Below, piece after piece: positions 43,974-53,426 of a stretch of DNA of 64,000 bases. Each line of letters opens with the position of its first letter. Positions within the stretch are counted from its first letter, which is position 1. The notes below the pieces were generated by a model that did no database searches, was not told where the DNA came from, and was given only the letters and a program-made list of their open reading frames with translations. Both the position numbers and the translations under genes were made by a program. Origin of the DNA: Streptomyces platensis (GTDB lineage Bacteria > Actinomycetota > Actinomycetes > Streptomycetales > Streptomycetaceae); the NCBI RefSeq assembly GCF_008704855.1, contig NZ_CP023691.1, positions 2,604,001-2,668,000 of the forward strand, given 5' to 3'.

Positions 43974-44074
43974 TCTCATCATCCTTGGTTGCGTCGACGA
44001 GGGGCCACGGGCGGCCACGACGGGCCGGTGGCGGCGGGAGCGGGGGCCGGGTCCGGTGCCGGTACGGCTGGGTG

Positions 44075-46000
44075 TCACGGGCGGCGGAGGACGTAGTCGG
44101 CGGGGTCGGCGGTCCGGGTGCGGCGCCAGTACTCCTGTGCGGAGTAGGGCCAGTTGGTCGCCGAGCGGCCGTTGGCGTTGTACCAGCCGCCCACCGCGGA
44201 CCAGCCCCAGGCGCGCTGCCGGTTCCCGGCGTCGACCCAGCGGTTGTAGGCGTCATGGGTTTCCGGCCGGACCTCCGCGGAACGGTGCCCGCCCGCCAGC
44301 AGCATCCGCAGGACGCCCAGGACATGGGTCACCGCGCACTCGGAGAAGTAGACGATGCTGCCGCCCTGGCCGACGAGGTTGGTGTTCGGCCCGTACAGGC
44401 AGAACAGGTTGGGGAACCCGGGCACCGTGATGCCCAGGTAGGCGCGCGGGTCGCCGCGCCAGCCCGTGTGCAGGTCGGCCCCGTCCCGGCCGGTCACCGT
44501 CATCGGGGTCAGGAAGCGGGAGGCCTGGAACCCGGTGGCGTAGACGAGGACATCGGCGTCGTGTGCCACGCCGCCGGCGGTGAGTCCGGCCGGTGTGACC
44601 CGGTCGATGGGTGCGGTCACCAGGCGGACGTCGTCCCGTTGGAGGGTGGCCAGCCAGCGGCCGTCGTCCCGCAGCACGCGTTTGGCGCCGACCGGGTAGC
44701 CCGGCGTCACCGCGTCCAGCAGCTCGGGGTCGTCGGGCAGCTGGGCCGCCATCGAGGCCAGCAGGCTGCTGCGCAGTTCCTCGTTGAGGGCGGAGACGGC
44801 GCGCTCGGTGGGCGGGTGGCCGGGGTCGACGATCCAGCCCTCCAGGATGCCCCGCAGGCCCGGGGCGAGGAGCCAGAAGCGGTACCACCGGTCGTAGTAC
44901 GGCAGGTGCTCGCACAGCCAGCGGGCGCCGGCGGGCATCGGGCGGCGGTAGTGCGGAGTGGGCCGCAGCCAGGGCGGGTTGCGCATGAAGACGGTGACCT
45001 CGGAGGCCGTCCCGGCGATCTCGGGAACGATCTGGTAGGCGCTCGCGCCGGTGCCGACGACGGCGACCCGCCGCCCGGTGAGGTCGACCGAGTGGTCCCA
45101 GGCGGCCGAGTGGAAGGCGGGGCCGGCGAAGGTGTCCCGGCCGGGCAGGTCCGGCAGCAGGGGCCGGTTCAGCTGGCCCACGGCGCTGATGACGGCGTGG
45201 TGGCCGGCGGTCCGGGTGCCCTCCGGTCCACGGAGGGTGAGGTGCCAGCGGGCAGCCGTCTCGTCCCAGCGCAGGGCGGTGACCTCGGTGCCGAGGCGGA
45301 GGTGGTCGGTCAGCCCGGCCTGCTTGGCGAAGGTGCGGAGGTAGTCCAGGACGACGTCCTGGGTGCAGAAGTGGTCGGGCCAGTCGGCCTTCGGGGCGAA
45401 GGAGTAGTTGTAGAGGTGGCTGGCCACGTCGGTCCGGCACCCGGGGTAGGTGTTCTCCAGCCACGTCCCGCCGACGTCGGGGTTCTTGTCGTAGATCACG
45501 AACGGGATGCCGGCCTGCGCCAGGCGGTGGCCGGCCAGCAGTCCGCTGAAGCCGGCACCGATGACGGCGACGTGGAAGTCCCGGCCCGGTCCGAGCTCGT
45601 CGAGGGTCCAGTCGGGGGCCCGGGGATCCTGGCCGGGGCGGACGATCTCCTCCGCCAGCAGCGGCAGCAGGTCCTCGGTGCCGTCCCCCATGGCCCAGGT
45701 CGTGATCGTGCGCAGCAGCTCGCGGTCCGGCGGGCCGGGCGGGGTGCCGGGGGCGCGGTCGCCGAGCCGCAGCAGGACCTGTACGGCCCGCTCGCGGATC
45801 TCGGCCTGCCGCTCCTCGGACAGGCCGCCCTGGGGCGCGAACAGCCAGCCGGGAGCCCGGAGGTCGTCGCGCAGCAGGGAGGTGTCGCCGGTCAGGTGCG
45901 CGAGCGTCATCAGCAGCGCGGGGACCTCCGCCCCGGCCAGGTGCCGGCGCAGGGTCTCCGCGTCACCGGGGAACGGTGCGACGGGCCGGTGGATCGCCAT
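44075..46000 (-). CDS. Flavin-containing Baeyer-Villiger-type monooxygenase with N-terminal extension
   Basis: A 641-residue FAD/NADPH enzyme. Residues 1-140 are a helical N-terminal extension (MTLAHLTGDTSLLR). The FAD motif is VAVIGAGFSGLLAGHRLAQA (about 145-165), followed by YDKNPDVGGTWLENTYPGCR and SHLYNYSF. The Baeyer-Villiger fingerprint appears as FAGPAFHSAAWD (FxGxxxHxxxW). The NADP motif is VAVVGTGASAYQIVPEI, and LVYATGFQASRF follows. Enzymes with this extension insert oxygen next to ketones, so ring opening or lactone formation in the polyketide is the natural guess. It lies between the oxygenase and flavin reductase genes. Confidence 0.93.
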   Translation of the reverse strand: MAIHRPVAPFPGDAETLRRHLAGAEVPALLMTLAHLTGDTSLLRDDLRAPGWLFAPQGGLSEERQAEIRERAVQVLLRLGDRAPGTPPGPPDRELLRTITTWAMGDGTEDLLPLLAEEIVRPGQDPRAPDWTLDELGPGRDFHVAVIGAGFSGLLAGHRLAQAGIPFVIYDKNPDVGGTWLENTYPGCRTDVASHLYNYSFAPKADWPDHFCTQDVVLDYLRTFAKQAGLTDHLRLGTEVTALRWDETAARWHLTLRGPEGTRTAGHHAVISAVGQLNRPLLPDLPGRDTFAGPAFHSAAWDHSVDLTGRRVAVVGTGASAYQIVPEIAGTASEVTVFMRNPPWLRPTPHYRRPMPAGARWLCEHLPYYDRWYRFWLLAPGLRGILEGWIVDPGHPPTERAVSALNEELRSSLLASMAAQLPDDPELLDAVTPGYPVGAKRVLRDDGRWLATLQRDDVRLVTAPIDRVTPAGLTAGGVAHDADVLVYATGFQASRFLTPMTVTGRDGADLHTGWRGDPRAYLGITVPGFPNLFCLYGPNTNLVGQGGSIVYFSECAVTHVLGVLRMLLAGGHRSAEVRPETHDAYNRWVDAGNRQRAWGWSAVGGWYNANGRSATNWPYSAQEYWRRTRTADPADYVLRRP

Positions 46001-46024
46001 GGGAACATCCGCCTTCGCAGTGGG

Positions 46025-46504
46025 TCAGCGTGCCGGGCTGGGCGTGGTGAACTTCCGGTCGACGTAGACGGCGGGGGTCCCGTGGCCGTCGGCGAGCCGG
46101 TGGTCGACGACCTTGCCGACGAGGATGGTGTGGTCCCCCGCGTCGTACCGCCCGTCGACCAGGCAGTCGAGGGTGGCCAGGGCGTCCTCGACGACCACGC
46201 CCCCGCGCGGCGTCCGGGCGAATCCCCCGCCGGCGAACTTCTCGGCCGTGCTGGTCGCGAAGCGCCGGGCCAGTTCCGTGTGGTGGCCGCGAAGCAGGCT
46301 GACCGCGAACTCCGCGCTGCGTTCGAACACCGGGGAACACCGCGCCGACTTGGCGACACAGATCAGCAGCAGCGGCGGGTCCAGGGACACCGAGCACAGG
46401 GAGCTGACGGTCAGACCGTGCGGTGCGCCGGTCTCGTCGCAGGCCGTGACGACGGCGACCCCGGTGGGGAAGCGGGCCATGGCGTCCTTGAATTCATCGG
46501 ACAT
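46025..46504 (-). CDS. ActVB-like NAD(P)H:flavin oxidoreductase
   Basis: A 159-residue FMN-binding split-barrel reductase: MARFPTGVAVVTACDETGAP, GLTVSSLCSVSLDPPLLLIC, FAVSLLRGHHTELARRFAT, then DHTILVGKVVDHRL. It supplies reduced flavin to the two ActVA-ORF5-like oxygenases of the cluster. I start it at ATG 46504 (MSDEFKDAMARF); a GTG at 46513 adds three residues. It lies 15 bp downstream of the ACP gene stop. Confidence 0.93.
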   Translation of the reverse strand: MSDEFKDAMARFPTGVAVVTACDETGAPHGLTVSSLCSVSLDPPLLLICVAKSARCSPVFERSAEFAVSLLRGHHTELARRFATSTAEKFAGGGFARTPRGGVVVEDALATLDCLVDGRYDAGDHTILVGKVVDHRLADGHGTPAVYVDRKFTTPSPAR

Positions 46505-46519
46505 CGTGTGCACGCCCCG

Positions 46520-46777
46520 TCAACTCGACGGGCTTGCGGCGGCGTTGACGAGATCCAGGACCGCGCGCGGGGTCGTCAGCTGCGGTATCCGGTCGTCGGG
46601 GACGGGCACGCCGTAGTCGGCGGTGATGCGGGCGGCGGTCTCCAGCATGGCCAGCGAGTCGTAGCCGAGGCTGGTGAAGTCCGTGTCGAGGATGTCGCCG
46701 GAGAGGCTGTCGTCGTCGGTCTCCCCTGCGCACTCGATCAGCAGGCGCCGGAGGTCGTCGAGGGTCATCTGAGGCAT
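46520..46777 (-). CDS. Acyl carrier protein of the type II polyketide synthase
   Basis: An 85-residue carrier protein. The phosphopantetheine Ser is Ser41 in the motif TSLGYDSLAMLETAARI. Acidic helices (ECAGETDDDSLSGDILDTDF) are typical. It lies downstream of the KSalpha and KSbeta genes in the classical minimal-PKS order. Ribosome site AAGGAG precedes ATG 46777. Confidence 0.95.
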   Translation of the reverse strand: MPQMTLDDLRRLLIECAGETDDDSLSGDILDTDFTSLGYDSLAMLETAARITADYGVPVPDDRIPQLTTPRAVLDLVNAAASPSS

Positions 46778-46839
46778 GGTGGGCTCCTTGAGAGGTGTCG
46801 GTGGTACGGGCCGGTGGGCCGGTTCCGGGCGAAGGGTGG

Positions 46840-48075
46840 TCACGGTGCGGGGACGGCGCGGACGACGACCGCGCTGTTGAACCCCCACTTGCCGCGGGCG
46901 AGGACCAGGGCCGAGGACACCGGGCCGGGACGGGGCGCGCCCCTTACCAGGTCGATCCGGTAGTCCTCGGGCACCTCGGTGGTGCCGGCGGTCGGCGGGA
47001 TCACGGCGTCGCGGAAGGACAGCAGCGCCGCGCAGACGTCCACCGGCCCGCCTCCGGCGTAGAGGCGTCCGGTCAGCGTCTTGGGCGCGGTCACCGGCAC
47101 CCCGCACGGCCCGAACAGACCGCTGACGGCCTCGGCTTCGGCCCGGTCGAGGTCCGGTACGCCGGAGGCGTCGGCGAACACCACGTCGATGTCGTCCGGG
47201 GTCATCCCGGCGTCGGCGAGCGCCAGTTCCGCGGCGCGGCGCAGGCCGGGCGGGCGCGGTGAGCCCGGGGGCGGGTCGAAGGTGGTGGCGTATCCGGCGA
47301 TCTCGCCGTAGACGTGCGGGGCACCGCGGCGGGCCGCCGCCCCGGCGGACTCCACCACGAGGATCGCGCCGCCCTCGCCGGGGACGTAGCCACGGGCGTG
47401 GGCGTCGAAGGGCAGATAGGCGCGGGACGGGTCGGTGGCGGTGCTCAGGCGGCCGCCGGATATCTGTGCCACCCACCCCCAGGGGTCCAGTGCCGAGTCG
47501 ACGCCGCCGGTGACGACCATCGGCGTACCGCGCAGCACGGTCCGGCGGGCGTGGCCGAGGGCGTCCAGTCCGCCGGCCTGCTCGGCGACGAGTGCGCTGC
47601 CGGGGCCGCGCAGTCCGTTGCGGAGCGAGATCTGCCCGGTGTTCACCGCGTAGAACCACGCGTAGGACTCGTAGACGCTGACCGCGCCGGGGCCCTGTGA
47701 CCAGAGTTTGTGGAACTCGCGGTGGGTGAACTCGAAGCCGCCGGAGGCGTTGGCGGTGACCACGCCCTTTTCGTAGTCGTCGAAGTCGTCGGGCCCGATC
47801 TTGGCGTCGGCCAGCGCCCAGTCCGCGGCGACCAGGGCGTAGCGGGTGGAGACGTCGGTCTGCGGCAGGAGCCGGCTGGGCAGGTGTTCCGCCGCGTCGA
47901 AGGCGTCGATCTGCCCGGCCAGCCGGACCGGGTAGCGTGCGGCGTCGAACCGGGTGAGCTCGCCGATGCCGCTGCGGCCTTCGAGGACCGCCGCCCAGTA
48001 TGGCTCCAGTCCCGCGCCGTTGGGCGCGATCAGGCCGATGCCGGTGACCAGGACCGCTTCACGCTGCTGCGTCAT
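46840..48075 (-). CDS. Ketosynthase beta / chain length factor
   Basis: A 411-residue KS homologue in which the active-site Cys is replaced by Gln166 ([19 protein letters not shown]), the hallmark of chain length factors; the Gln domain decarboxylates malonyl-ACP and sets chain length with KSalpha. Other conserved parts are [69 protein letters not shown] and [12 protein letters not shown]. It is coupled to KSalpha by ATGA. Chain length was not inferred, because that needs a structural alignment of the gating residues. Confidence 0.96.
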   Translation of the reverse strand: MTQQREAVLVTGIGLIAPNGAGLEPYWAAVLEGRSGIGELTRFDAARYPVRLAGQIDAFDAAEHLPSRLLPQTDVSTRYALVAADWALADAKIGPDDFDDYEKGVVTANASGGFEFTHREFHKLWSQGPGAVSVYESYAWFYAVNTGQISLRNGLRGPGSALVAEQAGGLDALGHARRTVLRGTPMVVTGGVDSALDPWGWVAQISGGRLSTATDPSRAYLPFDAHARGYVPGEGGAILVVESAGAAARRGAPHVYGEIAGYATTFDPPPGSPRPPGLRRAAELALADAGMTPDDIDVVFADASGVPDLDRAEAEAVSGLFGPCGVPVTAPKTLTGRLYAGGGPVDVCAALLSFRDAVIPPTAGTTEVPEDYRIDLVRGAPRPGPVSSALVLARGKWGFNSAVVVRAVPAP

Positions 48076-49340
48076 GCCCGGGCACCCCCGGCCTGGCGCA
48101 GGACCATCGCGCTCTGGAAGCCGCCGAATCCGCTGCCCACGGTGAGCACGCTGCGCAGGCGCTTCTCGCGGGCGGTCCGGGGGACGTAGTCGAGGTCGCA
48201 CTCGGGGTCGGCCTCGTGCAGGTTCGCGGTCGGCGGGATCACCCCGTTCTCGATCGCCAGGGCGCAGGCGGCGATCTCGATCGAGCCGATGGCGCCGAGG
48301 GAGTGCCCGACCATGGACTTGATGGAGCTGACCGGCGCCCGGTAGGCGTGTGCGCCCAGGCTGCGCTTGTAGGCGGCCGTCTCGTGGCGGTCGTTCTGCT
48401 TGGTCCCGGAGCCGTGGGCGTTGATGTAGTCGATGTCGGTGGGGTCGATGCGGGATTCGTCCAGGGCGGCGCGGATGGCCTCGGCCATCTCCCGGCCGTC
48501 GGGCTTCAGACCGGTCATGTGGTACGCGTTGCAGCGTGCGGCGTAGCCCGTGATCTCGGCGTAGATGTGCGCGCCGCGCCGGCGGGCGTGCTCGTGGTCC
48601 TCCAGGACGAACATGGCGGCGCCCTCGGCGAGGACGAAGCCGTTGCGGGTCCGGTCGAAGGGCCGGGAGGCGTGCTCGGGGTCGTCGTTGCGGTCGGTGG
48701 TCGCCTTGATGGCGTCGAAGGAGGCGACGACGATCGGGGTGATCGGGGTGTCGGACGCACCGGCGAGCATGACGTCCGCGCTGCCCTCCCGGATCACCTG
48801 GCAGGCGTGGCCCACCGAGTCGATGCCCGAGGTGCAGCCGTTGGAGACCATCGTCACCGGGCCTTCGGCGGCGACGGTCCACGCCACCTCGGCGGGCATC
48901 GCGCTGGGCGCCAGGTAGTCGAACATGTGCGGGGACAGGCTGGCGTGGTCGACCAGCCAGTTGCGCCCGCTGTCGGACAGGACGAGGTACTCCTGTTCCA
49001 GGCTGGTCGCCGCGGCCACGGCGCTGCCCAGGCTGACGCCGACCCGGCCGGGGTCGAACGTCTCGAACTGAAGCCCGCTGTCGGAGATCGCGTCCCGCGC
49101 ACACACCACGGCGAACTGCGACGCCCGGTCCATGCGGCGGATCTCCAGCGGGGAGAGCCCCTCGTGCACCGGGTCGAAGTCGGCCTCCGCGGCGACCTGG
49201 GAGCGATAGCGGGACGGGTCGAAGAAGGACAGCCGGCGGGTGGCGGTGCGGCCGGACGTCAGCAGCTTCCAGAACGCCTTGGTCCCGTCCCCGCCCGGGG
49301 TCCGCACCCCGATGCCGGTGATCACCACGCGGCGGGTCAT
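48072..49340 (-). CDS. Ketosynthase alpha of a type II polyketide synthase
   Basis: A 422-residue condensing enzyme. Catalytic residues are Cys169 ([16 protein letters not shown]), His309 ([13 protein letters not shown]) and His346 ([13 protein letters not shown]), exactly the spacing of actinorhodin KSalpha. The C terminus is [22 protein letters not shown] 49340 ([17 protein letters not shown]) is the family start. It heads the leftward operon, and its upstream region contains four 11-bp-spaced heptamers that look like a SARP binding site. Confidence 0.97.
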   Translation of the reverse strand: MTRRVVITGIGVRTPGGDGTKAFWKLLTSGRTATRRLSFFDPSRYRSQVAAEADFDPVHEGLSPLEIRRMDRASQFAVVCARDAISDSGLQFETFDPGRVGVSLGSAVAAATSLEQEYLVLSDSGRNWLVDHASLSPHMFDYLAPSAMPAEVAWTVAAEGPVTMVSNGCTSGIDSVGHACQVIREGSADVMLAGASDTPITPIVVASFDAIKATTDRNDDPEHASRPFDRTRNGFVLAEGAAMFVLEDHEHARRRGAHIYAEITGYAARCNAYHMTGLKPDGREMAEAIRAALDESRIDPTDIDYINAHGSGTKQNDRHETAAYKRSLGAHAYRAPVSSIKSMVGHSLGAIGSIEIAACALAIENGVIPPTANLHEADPECDLDYVPRTAREKRLRSVLTVGSGFGGFQSAMVLRQAGGARA

Positions 49341-49449
49341 CGCACACCCCCCGTCACCCTCGAAGCTGCCGAGTCGTTCATGACGTTCCCCTTTCGTCGG
49401 AAGCGCACAGCGTCGGCGCAGGACCCGCTGCAACGCGGCGCAACGAGAC

Positions 49450-49489
49450 GCTCGGCAGGTTCCGGGCCGCGGCTCGGACCTCACTCGAA
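49450..49489 (-). promoter_or_regulatory. SARP-type direct repeats before KSalpha
   Basis: On the minus strand TTCGAGT, TCCGAGC, (GCCCGGA) and GCCGAGC follow each other with an 11-bp period, 110-150 bp before the KSalpha start. SARP activators bind such heptamers next to the -10 element. Confidence 0.7.
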
Positions 49490-49520
49490 GGCCGGTGGTG
49501 CGCGGATCGCCCCGGACGGC

Positions 49521-49538
49521 TTCGAGCGAGGGTCGAGC
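49521..49538 (+). promoter_or_regulatory. SARP-type direct repeats before the second oxygenase gene
   Basis: TTCGAGC (49521-49527) and GTCGAGC (49532-49538) are 11 bp apart and point toward the plus-strand oxygenase gene, about 100 bp before its ATG. With the opposite-facing site this makes a divergent SARP-controlled promoter in 49341-49640. Confidence 0.65.
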
Positions 49539-49640
49539 CATCTGCGAACGGCGGGCGCCAGCGTGCGGGGCGCCGGCCCGCCGTTGTGGCGGCGACCGGT
49601 ACGCACCGACCGATCCACACGAGCCGAGGAGCGCACGAGG

Positions 49641-50789
49641 ATGGACGACCTGACGTCAACCCCGCTGCTGGCGGCGGCCGGGGACGTCGCCTCCGCGGCG
49701 GCGCACCGCGCGGCCGCCGCGGAGGCCGACCGCCGGCTCGACCCCGACGTGGTCAAGGCCCTGGTCGCGGCGGGCTTCCCGCGCCACTTCGTACCGGCCG
49801 GGTGCGGCGGGCGCGAGGGCACCTTCCTGGAGCTGCACCACGCGGTGACCGCCGTCGGGACGGGCTGCACCGCCACCGCCTGGTGTGCGTCGCTGGCCGC
49901 GCACGTCTCCCGGATGGCCGCGCATCTGCCCGCCGAGGGGTACCGCGAGATCTGGGCCGACGGCCCGGACGCCCTGCTGGTCGCCGCCCTGTCCCCGGTC
50001 GGCACGGCCGAACCGGTCCCCGGCGGCCACCGGCTGTCGGGCACCTGGCCGTTCGTCAGCGCCATCGACCACGCGGACTGGGGCCTGCTGGCCGCCATGA
50101 CGCGCACCGGCGACCGGCCCGAGCCGCGTCTCTTCGCGGTGCCGCGCGCCGCCTGGCGGACCGTGGACAGCTGGCAGAACGTGGGCATGGCCGCCACCGG
50201 GAGCAATACGGTGATCGTCGAGGACGTCCTGGTCCCGGCGGCCCGCTCGGTCAGCAGGGCGGACCTGTTCGCGGGCCGGGCCGCCGCCTCGGCGGCGTCG
50301 TGCCACGCGGTCCCGATGCAGTCCACGACCATGATGTTCGCCTCGCCCGCGCTCGGTGCCGCCAAGGGGGCGCTGGCGTCCTGGACCGGCCATGCCACGT
50401 CGAAGATCCGGGCCGCGGCCGGCCGGTCCGGGCCCCCGCCGGCCGGTATGCCGGCGTTCCACCGCATCTCCTACGACGTGCTCCTCACCCGCAGCGCCAC
50501 CGAGATCGACGCCGCCGGCCTGCTGCTCGAACGGGCCTCGGCGACGGCGGACTCGGGGCCCGGCATCAGCGTGCCGGACACCATGCGGGCGTGGCGCGAC
50601 TGCGCCGTGGCCACCGACCTCCTCGTCGGCGTGGTGAACCGGCTCTTCCGCGGTGTGGGCACCAGCGGCCAGTCCACCGCCAATCCGGTGCAGCGCTTCT
50701 GGCGCGATGTGAACTCGGTGGCCGGTCACCAGGCGCTTCAGCTGGAGTCCGCGGCGGCCGCGTACGCCCGGACCGTCATCGAGGACTGA
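49641..50789 (+). CDS. Second ActVA-ORF5-like flavin-dependent oxygenase
   Basis: A 382-residue paralogue of the product of 42813-43973: [81 protein letters not shown] and [20 protein letters not shown]. It is closer to actinorhodin ActVA-ORF5 than its sister ([40 protein letters not shown]). It presumably uses reduced FMN from the ActVB-like reductase. GAGGAG precedes ATG 49641. Two such enzymes imply two separate hydroxylations or epoxidations. Confidence 0.92.
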   Translation: MDDLTSTPLLAAAGDVASAAAHRAAAAEADRRLDPDVVKALVAAGFPRHFVPAGCGGREGTFLELHHAVTAVGTGCTATAWCASLAAHVSRMAAHLPAEGYREIWADGPDALLVAALSPVGTAEPVPGGHRLSGTWPFVSAIDHADWGLLAAMTRTGDRPEPRLFAVPRAAWRTVDSWQNVGMAATGSNTVIVEDVLVPAARSVSRADLFAGRAAASAASCHAVPMQSTTMMFASPALGAAKGALASWTGHATSKIRAAAGRSGPPPAGMPAFHRISYDVLLTRSATEIDAAGLLLERASATADSGPGISVPDTMRAWRDCAVATDLLVGVVNRLFRGVGTSGQSTANPVQRFWRDVNSVAGHQALQLESAAAAYARTVIED

Positions 50790-50873
50790 CCCCGGCCGGT
50801 CGCCTACCGCCGGCGCCCCGCCGGGGCGTGTCCGCCCCGTCCCCGTATTTCACCCCGTCTGCGAAAGGGCCCC

Positions 50874-51317
50874 ATGGCCATGACGACCACCACCCGCCCG
50901 CCCGCGGTCCGCCCGGAGGAGCTGATCGGGGCGTGGGAACTCACCTCCTACGTCAGCGTCGACGAGGGGGGCGCGCTCGGCGAGGGCCCCCTGGGCCCGG
51001 ACCCCCGGGGGCTGTTGATCTACAGCGCCGACGGCCGGGTGTCGGTGAGCATGATGCGGGGGGACCCGCCGCCGGCCGGCCGGGCGGGCCCGGCGCCGCG
51101 GTTCATGGGGTACGCCGGGACCTGGCGGCTGTCCGGGCGGCAGGTCGTCCACGACGTCACGGTGAGTTCGCACGGCTATCTGGTCGGCTCCCGGCAGACC
51201 CGCCGACTGGCGTTCGACGGCGCGCTGTTGACCCTCTCCGGCTCGGCGGGCGCCGCGGGCGGGCCGCCGCAGGAGCGCGTACTGACCTGGCGGCGGGCAA
51301 CCGGAGGCCGGCCGTGA
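50874..51317 (+). CDS. Lipocalin-like domain protein
   Basis: A 147-residue protein of the lipocalin-like family often found in aromatic polyketide clusters. It has the opening GAWELTSYVSVDEGGALGEG, LLIYSADGRVSVSMMR, the MGYAGTWRLSGRQVVHDVTV block and a C-terminal ERVLTWRRA. It should be a small beta-barrel that binds an intermediate; no catalytic residues are obvious. The last four bases overlap the GTG start of the hydrolase gene (GTGA), so the two are coupled. Confidence 0.8.
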   Translation: MAMTTTTRPPAVRPEELIGAWELTSYVSVDEGGALGEGPLGPDPRGLLIYSADGRVSVSMMRGDPPPAGRAGPAPRFMGYAGTWRLSGRQVVHDVTVSSHGYLVGSRQTRRLAFDGALLTLSGSAGAAGGPPQERVLTWRRATGGRP

Positions 51318-52240
51318 GCTACGACTTCGACCCCGAACTGGCCCCGTTCGCGGCGCGGATGCCCCCGCTGGACTACGCCGACCCGGCCGGGGCGCGGGCC
51401 GCGCTGCGTGCGGTGATGGCGCGTCAGCCGGCGTACCGGCCGCTGTCCCGGGTGACGGTGGAGGACCGGACGGTCCCGGTGCCCGGCGGGCCCGGGGTGA
51501 CCGTTCGGCTGTACCGGCCGCCGGCCCGCCGCGGTCCGCGGCCGGCGCTGGTCTTCCCGCACTGGGGCGGCTTCCTCACCGGCGACCTGGAGACCTCGCG
51601 GACGGCCGCCACCCGGATCGCCGACCTGGCGGGCGCGGTGGTGGTGTCCCCGGACTACCGCCTCGCACCGGAGCACCCGTTCCCCGCCGGATTCGAGGAC
51701 TGTGCCGCCGCGCTGGAGTGGACCGCCGGCCACGCCGACGAGCTGGGGGTGGACCCCGCCCGGATCGGCGTGGGCGGCTTCAGCGCCGGCGGCGGGCTGG
51801 CCGCCGGCCTCGCGCTGCGTTCCCGGGACCGGGGCGGGCCGCCGGTGTGCTTCCTCTACCTGCTGTTCCCGCAGCTGGACGACCGGCTGGCGACCGGTTC
51901 CGCCCGGGCCTTCGTGGACACCCCGATGCTCGACCGCGGCAACCTGGTCCTGAGCTGGCAGCACTACCTGGGCGGCGGTGCGCCCTCGCCGTACGCGGCG
52001 CCCGCCCGGGCGGCGGAACTGCGCGGGCTGCCGCCGGCCTTCGTCGGGGTGTGCGAGTTCGACCCGCTGCGGGACGAGGGCATCGCCTTCGCCCGGCGGC
52101 TGGTCGCGGCGGGGGTGCGGGCCGAGCTGGTGCAGTACCCGGGGACGTTCCACGCCTCCGTGGGCCTCGCGCACGCCGCGGTCTCCCGGCGGATGACGGC
52201 CGACCAGATCGAGGCGCTCCGCCGCGGTCTGGGGGCGTGA
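51314..52240 (+). CDS. Alpha/beta hydrolase (hormone-sensitive lipase-like)
   Basis: A 308-residue hydrolase starting at GTG 51314. The nucleophile is Ser in GGFSAGGGLAAGLAL, the acid is Asp in CEFDPLRDEG, and the His is in GTFHASVGLAHA. The usual oxyanion motif HGGG reads HWGG here (FPHWGGFLTGDLE). The remaining HSL marks are present (SPDYRLAPEHPFPAGFEDC). It could hydrolyse a lactone or ester made by the Baeyer-Villiger enzyme, or release or modify the chain; this is inference. Confidence 0.9.
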   Translation: MSYDFDPELAPFAARMPPLDYADPAGARAALRAVMARQPAYRPLSRVTVEDRTVPVPGGPGVTVRLYRPPARRGPRPALVFPHWGGFLTGDLETSRTAATRIADLAGAVVVSPDYRLAPEHPFPAGFEDCAAALEWTAGHADELGVDPARIGVGGFSAGGGLAAGLALRSRDRGGPPVCFLYLLFPQLDDRLATGSARAFVDTPMLDRGNLVLSWQHYLGGGAPSPYAAPARAAELRGLPPAFVGVCEFDPLRDEGIAFARRLVAAGVRAELVQYPGTFHASVGLAHAAVSRRMTADQIEALRRGLGA

Positions 52241-52264
52241 ACCGCCGGCCCCGCCACGCGCCAC

Positions 52265-52306
52265 GGCCGGGTGCCCCGGACTCCGGTGAGTCCGGGGCAC
52301 CCGGCC
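52265..52306. terminator. Strong bidirectional terminator
   Basis: A perfect 18-bp stem (52265-52282 with 52289-52306) and 6-nt loop stand between the convergent hydrolase and flavodoxin-like genes. Confidence 0.9.
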
Positions 52307-52363
52307 GCCGTGCGCTTCGCGTCGGCCGCCGGGCCGGTGCCCCGGCGCGGCGGCCGACGGCGG

Positions 52364-52942
52364 TCAGGACAGCGACCGGGCCCGGTGCAGCAGCCGGGTG
52401 TGCTCGGCGACCCGCTGCCCGAGGTGGGCGGCGGTGAGCAGATCGGACTTCTGCATCATCTCCGGGCCGCCGTCGCCGGGCGACTGCGCCATCGCGCCCA
52501 ACCAGCCGCCGAGCCGGTTGAGTTCGCCCTCACCGCCGCCGGGCAGCAGGTCGAGGTTGACCCAGTGCATGCCGTGCTGGGCGGCCAGGACGGTGAAGTA
52601 CTGGAGGGTGTTGAGCTTGTCCCCGCTCATCGCGCCGGAGCTGGTGAAGCCCGCGGCCACCTTGTCCTTCCAGACCTGTGTGTACCACCGCCCGCTGGTG
52701 TCGTGGGCGAAGGTGTGGAACGCCGGGCTCGCCGAGCCCATGTAGGTGGGCGAGCCGAAGACGATCGCGTGCGCGGCGTCCAGTTTCGCCCAGTGCTCCT
52801 CGGTGAGCGCGTCGACCGGGAGCAGCTCGACGGTCGTGCCCGTCACCGACGCCGCACCGTCCCGGACGGCCTCGGCCATCCTGGTCGTGTGTCCGTACCC
52901 GCTGTGGTAGGCGATGACGACGGACACCGAGCTGTCGGACAT
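52364..52942 (-). CDS. Flavodoxin-like NAD(P)H:quinone oxidoreductase (WrbA/NQO family)
   Basis: A 192-residue FMN enzyme. The phosphate loop is IAYHSGYGHTTRMAEAV, followed by AIVFGSPTYMGSASPAFHTF (isoalloxazine contacts) and GFTSSGAMSGDKLNTLQYF. Two-electron reduction of quinones avoids radicals and could act on a pathway quinone. It is an isolated minus-strand gene with an AAGGGGG ribosome site, convergent to the hydrolase. The 484-bp gap 52943-53426 behind it serves the SARP gene and carries a CRP-like site. Confidence 0.9.
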   Translation of the reverse strand: MSDSSVSVVIAYHSGYGHTTRMAEAVRDGAASVTGTTVELLPVDALTEEHWAKLDAAHAIVFGSPTYMGSASPAFHTFAHDTSGRWYTQVWKDKVAAGFTSSGAMSGDKLNTLQYFTVLAAQHGMHWVNLDLLPGGGEGELNRLGGWLGAMAQSPGDGGPEMMQKSDLLTAAHLGQRVAEHTRLLHRARSLS

Positions 52943-53203
52943 GTGGTTTCCCCCTTGGTGGTTCTGCGTCAACGGTGCCCGCCTGGCAGGCACACGTCCC
53001 TCCCCGGCGCCCGGCCGAGAACGGGGCGGGCGCCCTGCGCTCAGCCTCGCAGTCACGCGGCGCCGGGTGCACTCGCCGAGCGAGCTGTTCCACCTGCCCG
53101 AAAGAACTGCCCGCCGCGGCATGAGCGAATAGGAAGGCGGAATTCCGGGTCGCCCGGCACTAAGAGCAGGTTCGCCGCGAAGATGCGATGGAAATCCGGG
53201 CAC

Positions 53204-53219
53204 TGTGACCGGGGTCACG
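53204..53219. promoter_or_regulatory. CRP-like palindrome upstream of the SARP gene
   Basis: TGTGA-N6-TCACG matches 9 of 10 conserved positions of the CRP consensus TGTGA-N6-TCACA. It lies 208 bp before the SARP start. Streptomyces Crp is known to act on several antibiotic clusters. Confidence 0.5.
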
Positions 53220-53426
53220 TCGGCGGTAGTGGTTCTGCGACCCCGGCTCCGTTACCTTTCCCAGAAAGTAATTCACCGTCATCCGGCGGAATCCGCGGGT
53301 GACGGTGACGGGGGTTGTAAGGATCGGCGCCGGTCCGGCGACGTGTTGATCCACTGCCGATGCCCGGCATACGGCACGGAATTCACGCCTCCACCGGATT
53401 TCGCTGATCACTAAGGGGGGAAATCC

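Noticed and set aside
43952..46963. Plus-strand open frame of about 1000 codons over the polyketide tailoring genes
   Set aside because: Antisense shadow; the minus strand has three well-supported enzymes.
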